64,000 nucleotides of DNA from Cognatishimia maritima (GCF_900129685.1 NZ_FQWM01000002.1:1-64000); one strand, 5' to 3'. Shown: positions 1 to 8,738, counted from the stretch's first letter. Numbers and translations are program-made. Notes: generated by a model not told the origin, from the sequence alone.

Positions 1-115
1 TCAGCGTCGACATACCAACACCCAGATCGTCAGCAACCTGCTTGCGCGTCAGCCCACTGGTTAACGCGATGCGCACCGCATCTTTGCGGAATTCGTCCGT
101 CCGTTTCAGTCCCAT
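1..115 (-). CDS. IS3-family transposase OrfA, N-terminal part only
   Basis: Reading leftwards from the ATG at 115 gives a 38-residue open start, MGLKRTDEFRKDAVRIALTS followed by GLTRKQVADDLGVGMSTL. This is the helix-turn-helix N-terminus of IS3 OrfA (HTH_Tnp_1), which binds the element ends. A GGAG-type ribosome site lies just upstream. The gene runs off the left edge, so completeness and activity cannot be judged. Confidence 0.75.
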   Translation of the reverse strand, partial: MGLKRTDEFRKDAVRIALTSGLTRKQVADDLGVGMSTL

Positions 116-178
116 AGTTCGTCTCCTTTGCTGCAGTAAATGCTATCAAAGGAGCGGCATCAAACCGTGACAGGTCCA
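1..178 (-). mobile_element. End of an IS3-type insertion sequence (cut by left window edge)
   Basis: The stretch holds the 5' part of an OrfA-type transposase gene and its short upstream region. On the minus strand the element appears to begin at TGGACCTGTCACGG (178 leftwards), a terminus of the kind I recall for IS3-family elements with this type of OrfA in Roseobacters. The reading frame of the TPR gene to the right runs straight into it, so the boundary is set where TPR-like sequence stops. The rest of the element, its second terminus and any target duplication lie outside the window. Confidence 0.7.
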
Positions 179-1007
179 CCACAGCTGCGACGATTGTACG
201 GCTGGCCTCATCTTCGATCAGCGCGTCAATCGACGGTTCGAGCATCTCCATGGCTCGCTCCGGCGCATTCGCGATCCGAAACCCGGTGATGGCATTCTGA
301 AGAAGCGAGATATGTGTCTTGTGGGCGGGGTTCTCTGTCATGAGCAAGGTCGTCCAAAGATCTGCTAAATCCTCTGCAGCCTCCTCGGCGCGACGCCGAA
401 CCTCGGCGACCTGCGCAATGGTCGACGATGTAGCAAGCAGCACTTCCACAGCTTCATCGAGAACGGCTTCAGCGGCGTAGCGTCTGGCAGGGCGCGAGTT
501 GGGATGAGCAGCGATAGTGTCGCGCGCCTTCGATCTCCAGGAGATATCATCACGCGCCCTGAGAACGTTCAACGTGGTAAGCATCAACTGTTCATCGTAC
601 CGAACGGAAACCGGCACGTCGTCAAGGTAGGAAAGGTCTGCGCCCATGGCTCCGTTCGCCTGAATGAAGTTAATCCAGTGATGCGGCGTTTCCGGGTATT
701 CATCGATAAGGCCCTGCGCGGTCTGGACCGCCGTCTCCAACTCCTGGCGTATCAAGTAGCCGGCAACGGCATTGCTGCGGATTTTCGGGGAGGCAGGGTC
801 GAGCTCGTAGGCTCGAAGAAACAGAGCGCCCGCCAGATACGCATCCCCAATATGAAGATGGCAGTTTCCTCTCAGCGAAGCGATTTTCGCATGCCACTGA
901 GGGTCGTCCTGTATGGATGGGCCATCTTGCTCCACGGCATCAAAGATCCCAAGGGCCGTGACGTACTTCCGCTCCTCGATCAGTTTGCGCCCTGGCTGGA
1001 GAACCAA
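179..1007 (-). pseudogene. TPR-like protein, truncated by the IS insertion
   Basis: An open frame of about 276 native residues made of helical, TPR-like segments (for example around LFLRAYELDPASPKIRSNAV) typical of scaffold or tetratricopeptide proteins. The frame then continues about 49 codons into the IS terminus and ends at 30, so the native C-terminus has been replaced by IS-encoded residues after ...ASRTIVAAV. The start is unclear: 1007 is a TTG, and the frame stays open to a TAA at 1086-1088 with no ATG or GTG, so an ATT near 1076 or a lost start is possible. It lies just downstream of the small gene at 1098-1349 on the same strand and was probably co-transcribed. Function is unknown. 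Confidence 0.55.
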
Positions 1008-1097
1008 GTCGCTGAAATCGGTCCTGACTGCTTCAGGGCGTGCGTTTTGCTCGACGATCTCCAGTCTCGTCGAAATACCATTCAGTTACTTGGTGGT

Positions 1098-1349
1098 TCA
1101 GTCTTCGAGTTCAAGATGCCGCCGCTCCTGTTCGGCGATACGTTCAACCTGTTCATTCAGCTTGTCAGAAACATCCGAATGCCATTCGACCGTTTTGCGA
1201 TCTCGCTCTGACGGAAGGACTTGTCGCCCGATCGCTGCGAGAGGTCCGCCAACCCCCGGAACGGCTGAAACAGCAGCATCCACGGCGTTGCGGTAGCCTT
1301 CGGAGGCATTGGTCATTTCCTCGGGTGGGCGAATTTTCTTGCTCGACAT
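1098..1349 (-). CDS. Small hypothetical protein (83 aa)
   Basis: Not recognised. The protein has a hydrophilic start, a Gly/Ala/Pro segment (AVSAVPGVGGPLAAIGR) and a charged, probably helical C-terminus (KLNEQVERIAEQERRHLELE). The ATG at 1349 is preferred over a TTG at 1376; neither has a good Shine-Dalgarno sequence. It directly precedes the truncated TPR gene and probably formed a two-gene unit with it, within a stretch that looks accessory (IS element, no core genes, next to a tRNA). Confidence 0.45.
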   Translation of the reverse strand: MSSKKIRPPEEMTNASEGYRNAVDAAVSAVPGVGGPLAAIGRQVLPSERDRKTVEWHSDVSDKLNEQVERIAEQERRHLELED

Positions 1350-1379
1350 GACACTTATTGTTCTTGGTGTATTCAATTG

Positions 1380-2073
1380 ATACTGCGCCTAGCGGCAGCT
1401 TTCACGAGTAATAATGGCGCTTTAGCTTAGCTTCGTAGAAGCTGACGAAGGCCTCAGTGACAATCAACACGTAATTGGGAAAATGAAAGCGTCATCGACA
1501 TGTGCGTCAATTGCGCCAAACAGCGACCTGAAAACGGAGGGTGAAGCGATACAGAAAGTGCTAATGCATTACATGGGCAATTACGCTTCCACAAATATCG
1601 CATGTGTTGCGCGGTACTTTTGCATTTTACGTCGTTCCGAATGCACTCGTTTCCCGCGTAAGCGTCGGGCGCTTTCATCAAGTCGATCGATATTCACCCG
1701 AACGTCCGCTTTGATCGCGCAGCTACCTAAGTGGCGCCCTTGCAGCGAATGACCACATCCGCCCTCTCTACAAAAAGAGCTAGGGGACTTCGTCCCCACG
1801 CGCCTGCAACGCAATTAGACAGAGCCGTGTCTTCGGCTGCGCGTGCGGGCCGCTCCAACCCAGTCGAATTGTATTTCACTTGCTACCCCCCCCAAACCTA
1901 GCCGGGAGCAGGTTTTATAGACAAGCTCACTGAAGCGCTTTTCTCAGAACCAGTTTTGAAACTGAAATCGTGACAGACATCATCTCAAGCCATAAAAGGC
2001 AAACCTATGCGTCAAAAATGGAAAGGTTCCGTCGCAAAAGGCAGAATAATGTGTCGTTTCACAGAGGAAAAAA
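1380..2073. other. Gene-poor stretch downstream of tRNA-Arg
   Basis: About 690 bases with no convincing gene. Open frames here (1454-1681, 1483-1752, 1581-1814) overlap each other on both strands and lack ribosome sites or familiar motifs. One small GGGGAC-TTC-GTCCCC hairpin lies near 1786-1800. The stretch is on the 3' side of tRNA-Arg, the side where integrative elements usually insert. Confidence 0.5.
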
Positions 2074-2150
2074 TGGCGCTCTGGGGAGGATTCGAACCCC
2101 CGACCCCTTGATTCGTAGTCAAGTACTCTATCCAGCTGAGCTACCAGAGC
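2074..2150 (-). tRNA. tRNA-Arg (anticodon ACG)
   Basis: The minus strand folds as a complete 77-nt tRNA with encoded CCA (2076-2074). Acceptor stem GCTCTGG / CCAGAGC, discriminator G, D-arm GCTCAGCTGGATAGAGT, anticodon stem CTTGA / TCAAG around loop CTACGAA, T-arm with GTTCGAATC. Loop positions 34-36 read ACG, so it is the arginine tRNA whose A34 is normally deaminated to inosine to read CGU, CGC and CGA. Confidence 0.97.
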
Positions 2151-2212
2151 GCGGTGTGAGGGGCGGTTTAATGGTAACGCCGAAAGGGCGCAAGGGCAAA
2201 ATCTGAAAAAAA

Positions 2213-3601
2213 TCAGATTTCTGCAACGTCGCCCTTCGGTAGGCTGATTTCAAAGCTGGTTCCGCTTTCATCGCTTTGCAACAGTGTCAAATTTCCGCCG
2301 TGCCCGCGGATCAGTTCAGACGAAATTGCCAGCCCCAGCCCTGTGCCCCCTTTGCGGGCACCGCCTTGAAAAGGTTGAAACAAATGCTCCTTGGCTTTCG
2401 GCGGCAGGCCCGGACCTGTGTCTGTGACACGGACTTTCCAACAGTCTGCCATTTCTTCAGCAGAGACCATGATCTCTGCCGGTTTGCCTGCCGTGATTAT
2501 CGCCTGACGGGCATTGCGCACGAGGTTTGAAATCACGCGATAAAGCTGTTCTGAATCGGCGCGCACCATCAGGTGATCCGGCACGTTGTCGGCAAGGCTC
2601 AGATCAAAATCGCCGACCGCGAGTCGTTCAGAATCCAGCACATCTTCGACCAAGTCGGCCAAATGAACTTGTGTAAGACGCGGAGCGGGTTCTTCGGCTT
2701 TTCCGAAGGCTAGCGTGCTTTCGCAAAGGTGAACCGCGCGGGTGATCGAATTCACCAGTTTGGGCGCCATGCGTTTGACCGCAGGGTCCTCGGACATTTC
2801 GATCCGATCGGTGAAAAGCTGCGCCGAGGTCAGGATGTTGCGGAGGTCGTGGCTGACTTTGGCGACGGCACCGCCAAGCTGGGCGAGCCTTTCCTTTTGG
2901 CGCAGCGCCGCAGTCAGTTCGGTCTGCAGGCTTTGCAAGGCTTCTTCGGCTTCGCGCAGTTCGACCACGCCTGAACGCGGTTGAATAATGCGCCGCGCAT
3001 CTTCAGGAGCGGCCGCGTAGCTTTGCATATAGCCCACCACGCCCTTGATGGGCTTCACGAGGATCATGCGCACTGCAAAAAACAACAATGTCGCCGTAAA
3101 CACAGAGATCACCGCAGAGAGCCATAAGATGTTCAGCCCGTAGTCGATCATTGCGGACCGCAGGTCCTTGGTCCAGATCGTGACCTCGATCAGCAAGCCG
3201 GCCTCGCGCACCGGCGCGCCGATCACGCGGATCACCTCGGGGTTGGGGTTAAACAGCCGCGCCATGGCGTCCATGATCAGCTTGGTGGCAGAGCGTTCCC
3301 GCAGGTCAAAAGTTTTGTCAATCGGCGCAGGCATCGGGGAGGACAGCATCAACTGCCGCACCTCATCGCGGCGCAGAACGACGTTGTAGACCTCCGCGTT
3401 GCGCAGCAATTCGGCCTCAAGGTCTTCGTCAATCATGTCATCCGCCAGCAAAGCCAGAGAGGCGATCTGCGCGCGCTCAAGGCGTGACAGCAGGTAATCT
3501 TCGCGAAAACGGGCGACGGATGGGACAAAGATCAGAACTTCTGCCAGCATCACGAAGATAATGGTCAGAAACAGGAAACGCCCCGATAGTGTCTTCAACA
3601 T
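2213..3601 (-). CDS. Membrane sensor histidine kinase
   Basis: Inner-membrane sensor kinase of 462 aa. Order: transmembrane helix ~8-29, periplasmic sensor ~30-150, second helix ~156-181, HAMP-like linker to ~235, HisKA with the phosphoacceptor H251 in VSHDLRN, and a C-terminal ATPase domain with N box NLVRNARQA, G1 DTGPGLP, F box LFQPF and G2 GTGLGLAI. The gene starts 17 bp after the disulfide reductase gene and is last in an apparent three-gene operon. No response regulator is nearby, so its partner is elsewhere. A short palindrome (2199-2220) covers the stop codon. A redox-related signal is only an inference from context. Confidence 0.9.
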   Translation of the reverse strand: MLKTLSGRFLFLTIIFVMLAEVLIFVPSVARFREDYLLSRLERAQIASLALLADDMIDEDLEAELLRNAEVYNVVLRRDEVRQLMLSSPMPAPIDKTFDLRERSATKLIMDAMARLFNPNPEVIRVIGAPVREAGLLIEVTIWTKDLRSAMIDYGLNILWLSAVISVFTATLLFFAVRMILVKPIKGVVGYMQSYAAAPEDARRIIQPRSGVVELREAEEALQSLQTELTAALRQKERLAQLGGAVAKVSHDLRNILTSAQLFTDRIEMSEDPAVKRMAPKLVNSITRAVHLCESTLAFGKAEEPAPRLTQVHLADLVEDVLDSERLAVGDFDLSLADNVPDHLMVRADSEQLYRVISNLVRNARQAIITAGKPAEIMVSAEEMADCWKVRVTDTGPGLPPKAKEHLFQPFQGGARKGGTGLGLAISSELIRGHGGNLTLLQSDESGTSFEISLPKGDVAEI

Positions 3602-3618
3602 GAACCTTCACCCAGTTC

Positions 3619-5037
3619 TTACGGCAACCAGCGTTGAACAAACCCAACGATCCGTTTCACCTTAGGGTTCTCAAACAGCCTTGGCGAGAAATATGCACCC
3701 GCAGCGCGTTTGTTCAACTCGCCGATGGTTGGGTATGGGGCCACCATATTCGCCACCGCGCTCATCTTGAGTCTATTTGCTATCACCAGCGCCCATAGGT
3801 TGATCAACTCCCCAGCCTGATAGCCCGCAATCGAGGCCCCAACCGGGCGGCCTTTGACCACCATGACCTTAATCAGGCCAGCCGTTTTGCGTTCGGCGAT
3901 GGCGCGATCATTGTGGGTGAAGTGAAAGCGGGCAACCTCTAGTGCGGTGCCGTGTTTCTCCCGCGCCTGCGCTTCGGTCAGCCCCACTTGCGCCAGCTCT
4001 GGGTCCGTGTAGGTGGCCCAAGGAATGTGATCTGTGCGTTCTTTGGCGGGCAGACCAAACAGTGCAGACCGAATAATCAGCCCAGCGTGATAGCCCGCGA
4101 CATGGGTGAATTGCAGCCCACCGGCCACGTCCCCAATCGCATAGACCTTTTTGTTGGTGGTGCGCATGCCGCTGTCTACCTTGATGCCATTGCGGGCGCG
4201 TTCAATCCCCGCCGCCTCTAGGTTCAGCTTGTCGATATTGGCTTTGCGGCCAACGGCCATCAAAAGATGCGTGCCCTTGAAAACACGGCCGTCTTTGGTC
4301 TCAACCTCGATGGCCCCTGCCCCACCACGGATTTCCTGCGCCAAGGCGTCTTCTTCGATTGCGATGCCTTCTGCGCGCAGGTTTTCCAGCACAATCGCCG
4401 CCAGTTCCGGGTCATCCTTGCCCAGCGCCTTCATGCCTTCAATGACGGTGACCTTGCTGCCCAAACGACGATGCGCCTGCGCCATCTCTAGTCCAATGGG
4501 GCCGCCACCGATGATCAACAGATGCTCTGGCTGCTCTCGCAGTTCAAACAGGGTTTCGTTGGTTAGGTAAGGCACATTTTCCAATCCGGGGATCGGTGGT
4601 ACGAGCGGTGATGAGCCCGTCGCAATCACAATCCGGCGCGCGGTGATGATGTGGTCACCGGCCTTCACCTCGGTCGGAGAGAGGAATTCGCCATATTCCT
4701 GAATAACACGCACGCCGAGGCCTTCGAACCGCTCAACTGAATCATTGGGTTCGATCTCGGCAATGACATCTGCAACGTGATCTTTGGCGGCGGCGTAGTC
4801 GACCTTTGGTGCGACATTCGCAACGCCATATTTCTGCGCATGGCTTTGCCCCCATGCGGCCTTGCCCGAGGCGATCAGCGCCTTTGAGGGCACGCAGCCG
4901 TAATTCAGACAATCACCGCCCATCTTGTGGCCTTCCAAAAGGGTCACATCTGCGCCCATTTGAACTGCGCCGGCAGCTACTGAAAGCCCGCCAGAGCCTG
5001 CACCGATGACAAGCAAATCCGTTTTGATCTTGGTCAT
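3619..5037 (-). CDS. FAD-dependent pyridine-nucleotide disulfide oxidoreductase (mercuric reductase/Lpd-like)
   Basis: Class I flavoprotein disulfide reductase of 472 aa: N-terminal FAD site GAGSGG (12-17), redox-active pair C43/C48 in GGDCLNYGCVPSK, central NAD(P) site IIGGGPIGLEMA, second FAD motif YAIGDVAGG and a C-terminal dimerisation domain. True lipoamide dehydrogenases carry the catalytic His in an HPT-E motif here; this protein has APYPTIGE, so the His is a Tyr. It is therefore better called a MerA/Lpd-like reductase of unknown substrate than Lpd, and no 2-oxo acid dehydrogenase genes are nearby. It lies 12 bp after the TVP38 gene, a pairing I recall from many bacteria, and is followed by a histidine kinase. 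Confidence 0.85.
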   Translation of the reverse strand: MTKIKTDLLVIGAGSGGLSVAAGAVQMGADVTLLEGHKMGGDCLNYGCVPSKALIASGKAAWGQSHAQKYGVANVAPKVDYAAAKDHVADVIAEIEPNDSVERFEGLGVRVIQEYGEFLSPTEVKAGDHIITARRIVIATGSSPLVPPIPGLENVPYLTNETLFELREQPEHLLIIGGGPIGLEMAQAHRRLGSKVTVIEGMKALGKDDPELAAIVLENLRAEGIAIEEDALAQEIRGGAGAIEVETKDGRVFKGTHLLMAVGRKANIDKLNLEAAGIERARNGIKVDSGMRTTNKKVYAIGDVAGGLQFTHVAGYHAGLIIRSALFGLPAKERTDHIPWATYTDPELAQVGLTEAQAREKHGTALEVARFHFTHNDRAIAERKTAGLIKVMVVKGRPVGASIAGYQAGELINLWALVIANRLKMSAVANMVAPYPTIGELNKRAAGAYFSPRLFENPKVKRIVGFVQRWLP

Positions 5038-5049
5038 GGGAAAGAGTCC

Positions 5050-5772
5050 TTACTTGCCACGAAGGGCTTTGATGGCGATGGGCAATGCGGCCAAGGCGCA
5101 AAGGCCAAGGATGGGCAGCAGTATCTGCGGCTCAAAGATAATACCGAGATTTGGCGTCTCGCCGCGCTCAAAGACCTCGCCAAGACCCGCACCGACCGAG
5201 GTATACACAACGCCGCCCGGAATAATGCCAAGGAAAGTGGACATCGCAAAGCGGCGCAGCGGAACACCCACCAAGGCAGGCACAAGGTTGGCCACGAAGA
5301 ATGGCACAGCTGGAACCAGCCGGATCAGAAACAGCATCGACCATTGGTTTTCATCGATACCATCTTTGATCTTCTTCACCGCCCCTTCAGAGCCTTCCAT
5401 CTTGGCGGCAAGCTTTTCTCCCAGACCCCAGCGGGCGGCCATAAAGATCAGCACCGCGCCGATGGTGGCCGCTGTGACGTTAAAGAGCGCGCCCGGGAAG
5501 GTCGCGAACAGAAAACCGCCTGTCAGCGTGGCAATGGTTGCCCCCGGCAGGCTGAACGCGACGATGACGACATAGGCCAACATAAAGATACCCACCGTCA
5601 GCGCATAGTTGGCATCTCGAAAGGCCAACAGCGACTCGCGGTTGTCCCGAAGGGTTTCAAAACTCAGGTAATCTCGCAAGGTGAAGGCTCCGACGGCGGC
5701 CACCAATAAAATGGCGATCAGCGGCAAATTTTTGGTAAACCCGCGTTTGGGAGTGTCAGTCATATCGCTCAT
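5050..5772 (-). CDS. TVP38/TMEM64 family (DedA-like) inner-membrane protein
   Basis: Integral membrane protein of 240 aa with about five or six hydrophobic segments. The SNARE-associated/VTT core includes FSLPGATIATLTGGFLF and LIRLVPAVPFFVANLVPAL, where the Pro/Arg-rich re-entrant pattern is typical of the family. Members are thought to act in lipid or small-molecule movement across the membrane; the substrate here is unknown. The ATG at 5772 is chosen because GAGAGA lies before it; an upstream in-frame ATG at 5823 gives an unlikely hydrophilic extension. First gene of the apparent TVP38-reductase-kinase operon. Confidence 0.88.
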   Translation of the reverse strand: MSDMTDTPKRGFTKNLPLIAILLVAAVGAFTLRDYLSFETLRDNRESLLAFRDANYALTVGIFMLAYVVIVAFSLPGATIATLTGGFLFATFPGALFNVTAATIGAVLIFMAARWGLGEKLAAKMEGSEGAVKKIKDGIDENQWSMLFLIRLVPAVPFFVANLVPALVGVPLRRFAMSTFLGIIPGGVVYTSVGAGLGEVFERGETPNLGIIFEPQILLPILGLCALAALPIAIKALRGK

Positions 5773-5955
5773 CGTTTTATCTCTCGTCCTATCCGGTTTC
5801 CCCCAAGATGCGAACGGGCGCAAGAAATGGGTATAGACTTCACGGGCCGTTGATGATCTTCACGACTTCTGTGAACGACAGACGCCGATTGCGACGGTTT
5901 TGAAACATATCGCCGGATTCCACCGGATTTTTGTTGCAAAACCCGTTTTGGACGT

Positions 5956-5984
5956 TTGACTTATCTAAAACCCACCCCTATTAG
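5956..5984 (+). promoter_or_regulatory. Predicted sigma-70-type promoter of rpmH-rnpA-yidD
   Basis: -35 TTGACT (5956-5961), 17-bp spacer, -10 TATTAG (5979-5984), about 70 bp before the rpmH start. The spacing equals that of the ribosomal-block promoters elsewhere in the window. Confidence 0.7.
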
Positions 5985-6054
5985 CAGGGCTTCGAATAGA
6001 TCACGCACCCGATGTGAGTCGCGGAGCGTTCACAATAAGTACGGAGACGGAGCG

Positions 6055-6189
6055 ATGAAACGCACCTACCAACCCTCGAACCTGGTTCGCAAACGCCGCC
6101 ACGGCTTCCGTGCGCGCATGGCCACAAAAGCTGGTCGCAAGATCCTGAACGCGCGCCGCGCGCGTGGCCGCAAGGCGCTGAGCGCGTAA
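6055..6189 (+). CDS. rpmH: 50S ribosomal protein L34
   Basis: 44 aa, the usual L34 length, very basic, with the family signature [20 protein letters not shown] at the start and ending GRKALSA. L34 is a late-assembling large-subunit protein that contacts 23S rRNA. The ATG at 6055 follows GGAGACGGAGCG. It heads the conserved rpmH-rnpA-yidD cluster; rnpA starts 23 bp downstream. Confidence 0.98.
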   Translation: MKRTYQPSNLVRKRRHGFRARMATKAGRKILNARRARGRKALSA

Positions 6190-6212
6190 GCCTCAGACAC
6201 TGCGAGTAAGAC

Positions 6213-6656
6213 ATGACGCCGCCGGAGGCCCCATTGGATGGCAACGCCAGCCGAAGGGATGTACCTCCGGCGGCTTCGTCGTGTCTGCTTGTCCTTAAGA
6301 AACGTTCAGACTTTCTGTTGGCTGCTCGGGCACGTAAACAGGGCGTCGGCTCGATGATGGTTCAGGCGCGCAGGCGTCGTGAGGGTGAAAGCGAAACCCC
6401 AAACGCGATCCGCGTTGGATTCACCTGCTCCAAGAAGGTCGGCAATGCCGTGGCCCGCAACCATGCCAAACGCCGCATGCGCGAAGTGGCCCGCGCGGTC
6501 CTTCCGACTTTGGGCAAACCCGGCTGGGACTATGTGCTGATCGGACGCGCAGACTCCACTGCTGCGCGCCCGTTCGAAGACCTCAAAAGCGACCTGCGCT
6601 ATGCATTGAAAAAGCTGCATGCGCCCGCCGCAAAACGCGCGCCAAACCAAAAATGA
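6213..6656 (+). CDS. rnpA: Ribonuclease P protein component
   Basis: 147 aa. The RNase P protein binds the catalytic RNA and the pre-tRNA leader and helps remove 5' leaders. The basic RNR signature is seen in [20 protein letters not shown], preceded by [20 protein letters not shown], the usual substrate-groove start. The ~28-residue extension before the conserved core is usual in this lineage. Its end overlaps the yidD start by 4 bp, so the two are probably translationally coupled. Confidence 0.96.
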   Translation: MTPPEAPLDGNASRRDVPPAASSCLLVLKKRSDFLLAARARKQGVGSMMVQARRRREGESETPNAIRVGFTCSKKVGNAVARNHAKRRMREVARAVLPTLGKPGWDYVLIGRADSTAARPFEDLKSDLRYALKKLHAPAAKRAPNQK

Positions 6657-6904
6657 GCCCCCTCGCCCATATCGTCGCCCTGCCCATTCGGGCATACCGG
6701 CTGATCTTTAGCCCTTGGGTCGGGTTCAATTGTCGCTATCAGCCCACCTGCTCTGCCTACGCGCTGGAGGCGCTGGAAAAACACGGGCCGATCAAAGGAA
6801 CGGCACTGACCGTGAAACGCATCGGGCGCTGCCATCCCTTTGGCGGTGATGGCTATGACCCAGTGCCGGGCGATGACCCAGGGAACGACAATCTCAAAGA
6901 CTGA
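6653..6904 (+). CDS. yidD: Membrane protein insertion efficiency factor YidD
   Basis: 83 aa. YidD is a small membrane-associated protein that helps YidC insert inner-membrane proteins. Family marks are the N-terminal amphipathic stretch [14 protein letters not shown], the [15 protein letters not shown] motif with its conserved cysteines, and the [15 protein letters not shown] signature. It overlaps rnpA by 4 bp and stops one base before the stop of the convergent glycosyltransferase gene. Confidence 0.96.
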   Translation: MSPLAHIVALPIRAYRLIFSPWVGFNCRYQPTCSAYALEALEKHGPIKGTALTVKRIGRCHPFGGDGYDPVPGDDPGNDNLKD

Positions 6905-7642
6905 TCAGCGCAAAGCGGCTTTCGCCCTGAGCGCAAGTCTATACAGTGTCGAAAACGGCGGCGTGCGTTCATACCACCTGGGCGGATGAATGTCTGACAG
7001 CGATGGCCTTTGGATCGCGAGTGAGTCCTTCGCTGCATAGGTGACAACATCAGGATGCGCTGCGCGGAACCATGTCAGCGCGCCGTCAAGATGCATGGCG
7101 CCGCCGTTCGGATCATTCATCGGGCGCCCATAGATGCCCTGCAAATAAGGCAACGCTTGCCGTGCAGCATCGCCGCTGAACGCGACGAAATGCGTGCATC
7201 TGACCCCCACCTCCGGATCGACAAAGCGCAGAGGCCCCGGCGCATCGACCGGCTCAAGCTCGGTCGAATAGCCATAAACCAGGCCCCAGTTTTTTCCGGA
7301 CAGAAACGCTGCGGCCTCGGGCATCTGCGCCTCAAAACCTCGCGCAAAGTCCGCGTCGTCTTCGATCACCAAAAACCTGTCGTGACCAGCGGCCAGCGCG
7401 TCCGTCAGGATCGCAAGATAACTTTCGAAACACCCACGCGTCCCGATGGTCGGGAACTCCCCTGCCTCTCTCGGTTTGCAGGCAGGAAAAAGCGTAATCT
7501 TTGGGTGCTCTAGACTCAGACCAACCCGCGCAAGCTGCTGCGCCATCTGCATCCGGCGGTCGCGTCGTTCTGGCAAGTTGAGAACGTAAATCATGTCAAA
7601 CAATGACAAGAGCGCCTGACCGCCCGCGGTGATTTCAGACAT
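6905..7642 (-). CDS. Glycosyltransferase family 25-like protein
   Basis: 245 aa from the preferred ATG at 7642 (an ATG at 7660 is also possible; GAGAGA between them favours the shorter form). Family 25 transferases add sugars such as galactose to lipooligosaccharide. Visible family motifs: IYVLNLPERRDRRMQMAQQL near the N-terminus, GTRGCFESYLAIL, and the metal-binding acidic motif LVIEDDADF. The acceptor is unknown and no envelope-polysaccharide operon surrounds it. It is a single gene convergent with yidD and splits the usual rpmH-yidC neighbourhood. Confidence 0.8.
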   Translation of the reverse strand: MSEITAGGQALLSLFDMIYVLNLPERRDRRMQMAQQLARVGLSLEHPKITLFPACKPREAGEFPTIGTRGCFESYLAILTDALAAGHDRFLVIEDDADFARGFEAQMPEAAAFLSGKNWGLVYGYSTELEPVDAPGPLRFVDPEVGVRCTHFVAFSGDAARQALPYLQGIYGRPMNDPNGGAMHLDGALTWFRAAHPDVVTYAAKDSLAIQRPSLSDIHPPRWYERTPPFSTLYRLALRAKAALR

Positions 7643-7776
7643 GAAATTGTGTTCTCTCATTTTGACCGAGTGCCAGTGCTTTCGCTGTCTACCTTAAATA
7701 CATGGGAAGATGTGAAAACAAGTCGCGTGCAACGCATGCGCAGCGCGGCGATGCTTGTGGCCGGACAACAACAACC

Positions 7777-8472
7777 CTAATGATCAGTCAAAGTTGTGAG
7801 CTTTGACCAAGAACCATCAGAAATTTGATATTCAAATAAACGAAAGTCCTTGTCTATCTCAGCTTTCACCAAGACTACATCCTCACCCCAATTCTCGACG
7901 AACTCGATGCCTTGTATGTCTTCTAACAATAACTTCTTTTCTTGGTAGTCTGCTGTCGTGACATAGAGCTGTTTTTTGTCCCTACCGGATAGGCGTTGAT
8001 CATCGTTGGTATCCATTGGCACGACAGTCAGAAAAACAGCGACCACCTGCATTTGTTTCTCATCACCATTGATAGGTCGTCGAGCCCTGTTTTCATCAAC
8101 GATCAGTTGCGAAAAGTCTTTAAATAGCCACTCTTGCCGGCCATCGCGCCAAATCATCTTGTAGTTAACTGTGTTGCGTGACGTGGATTTGCTATTTCGG
8201 ATCAGCGAATAGCTTTGCTCCGTATAGAGCGGGGCGACCAATGCTGGACCATTATCATTATCGACAACTTGAAGCCGCCCGTAGGTATAGGTTTCTATAA
8301 GAGTTTGATCTTCTGTATCGGTGTTGACCACATTCGACACGTACACGTCACGTGTTGCGTCTTGATACAATTCAAAAGCAATGAGGCCCAAAACCACTAT
8401 TGTAACCGTTGCGGCACCGGCAATTGCGAATGCATTGTACCGCCACAACCATTTAAAAAAACCACTCTCCAT
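7777..8472 (-). CDS. Hypothetical membrane-anchored protein
   Basis: 231 aa, not recognised. A single N-terminal transmembrane helix (~13-34, AIAGAATVTIVVLGLIAFEL) with a short cytoplasmic start implies a periplasmic domain of about 195 residues rich in beta-type and charged segments. No cysteines and no catalytic motif are evident. AGGATTTTCTG gives a good ribosome site before the ATG at 8472. The gene is clearly AT-richer than its neighbours, which suggests recent acquisition. Confidence 0.6.
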   Translation of the reverse strand: MESGFFKWLWRYNAFAIAGAATVTIVVLGLIAFELYQDATRDVYVSNVVNTDTEDQTLIETYTYGRLQVVDNDNGPALVAPLYTEQSYSLIRNSKSTSRNTVNYKMIWRDGRQEWLFKDFSQLIVDENRARRPINGDEKQMQVVAVFLTVVPMDTNDDQRLSGRDKKQLYVTTADYQEKKLLLEDIQGIEFVENWGEDVVLVKAEIDKDFRLFEYQISDGSWSKLTTLTDH

Positions 8473-8666
8473 CAGAAAATCCTACTCATCTCACCGCCTC
8501 AGAACCACGGCCTCACCACTTACTGTATGGTGGCCCTACTTCTGTACGGAGTACAGAATAGTAGCAACATTGCAACAACCTTACCGGGTATGCATTTCCT
8601 GACTTGGCTTTGAACGCCTCATCGTTAGTTTGCCCGCACGTTCAACATCAACAAAGGAGGCACAAT

Positions 8667-8738
8667 ATGACATCGTTCAATCACACATGCGCATTTGCGA
8701 CCTGCCTCCGAACCGCGTTTGTCTGGCGAACCGCCTAG
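8667..8738 (+). CDS. Very short ORF (23 codons) with a near-perfect ribosome site
   Basis: The ATG at 8667 sits 6 nt after AAAGGAGG, the strongest Shine-Dalgarno sequence in this part of the window. The predicted peptide is MTSFNHTCAFATCLRT then AFVWRTA, with the stop at 8736-8738. It may be a real microprotein or a leader peptide for the small gene at 8880. No similar peptide is known to me; the case rests on the ribosome site and position. Confidence 0.4.
   Translation: MTSFNHTCAFATCLRTAFVWRTA

Noticed and set aside
1454-1814. Overlapping frames on both strands in the gap left of tRNA-Arg
   Set aside because: No ribosome sites, no similarity known to me and mutually overlapping; treated as non-coding.
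3619-5037. Naming the gene lpd (lipoamide dehydrogenase)
   Set aside because: The catalytic His-Pro-Thr motif is Tyr-Pro-Thr and no 2-oxo acid dehydrogenase genes adjoin it.
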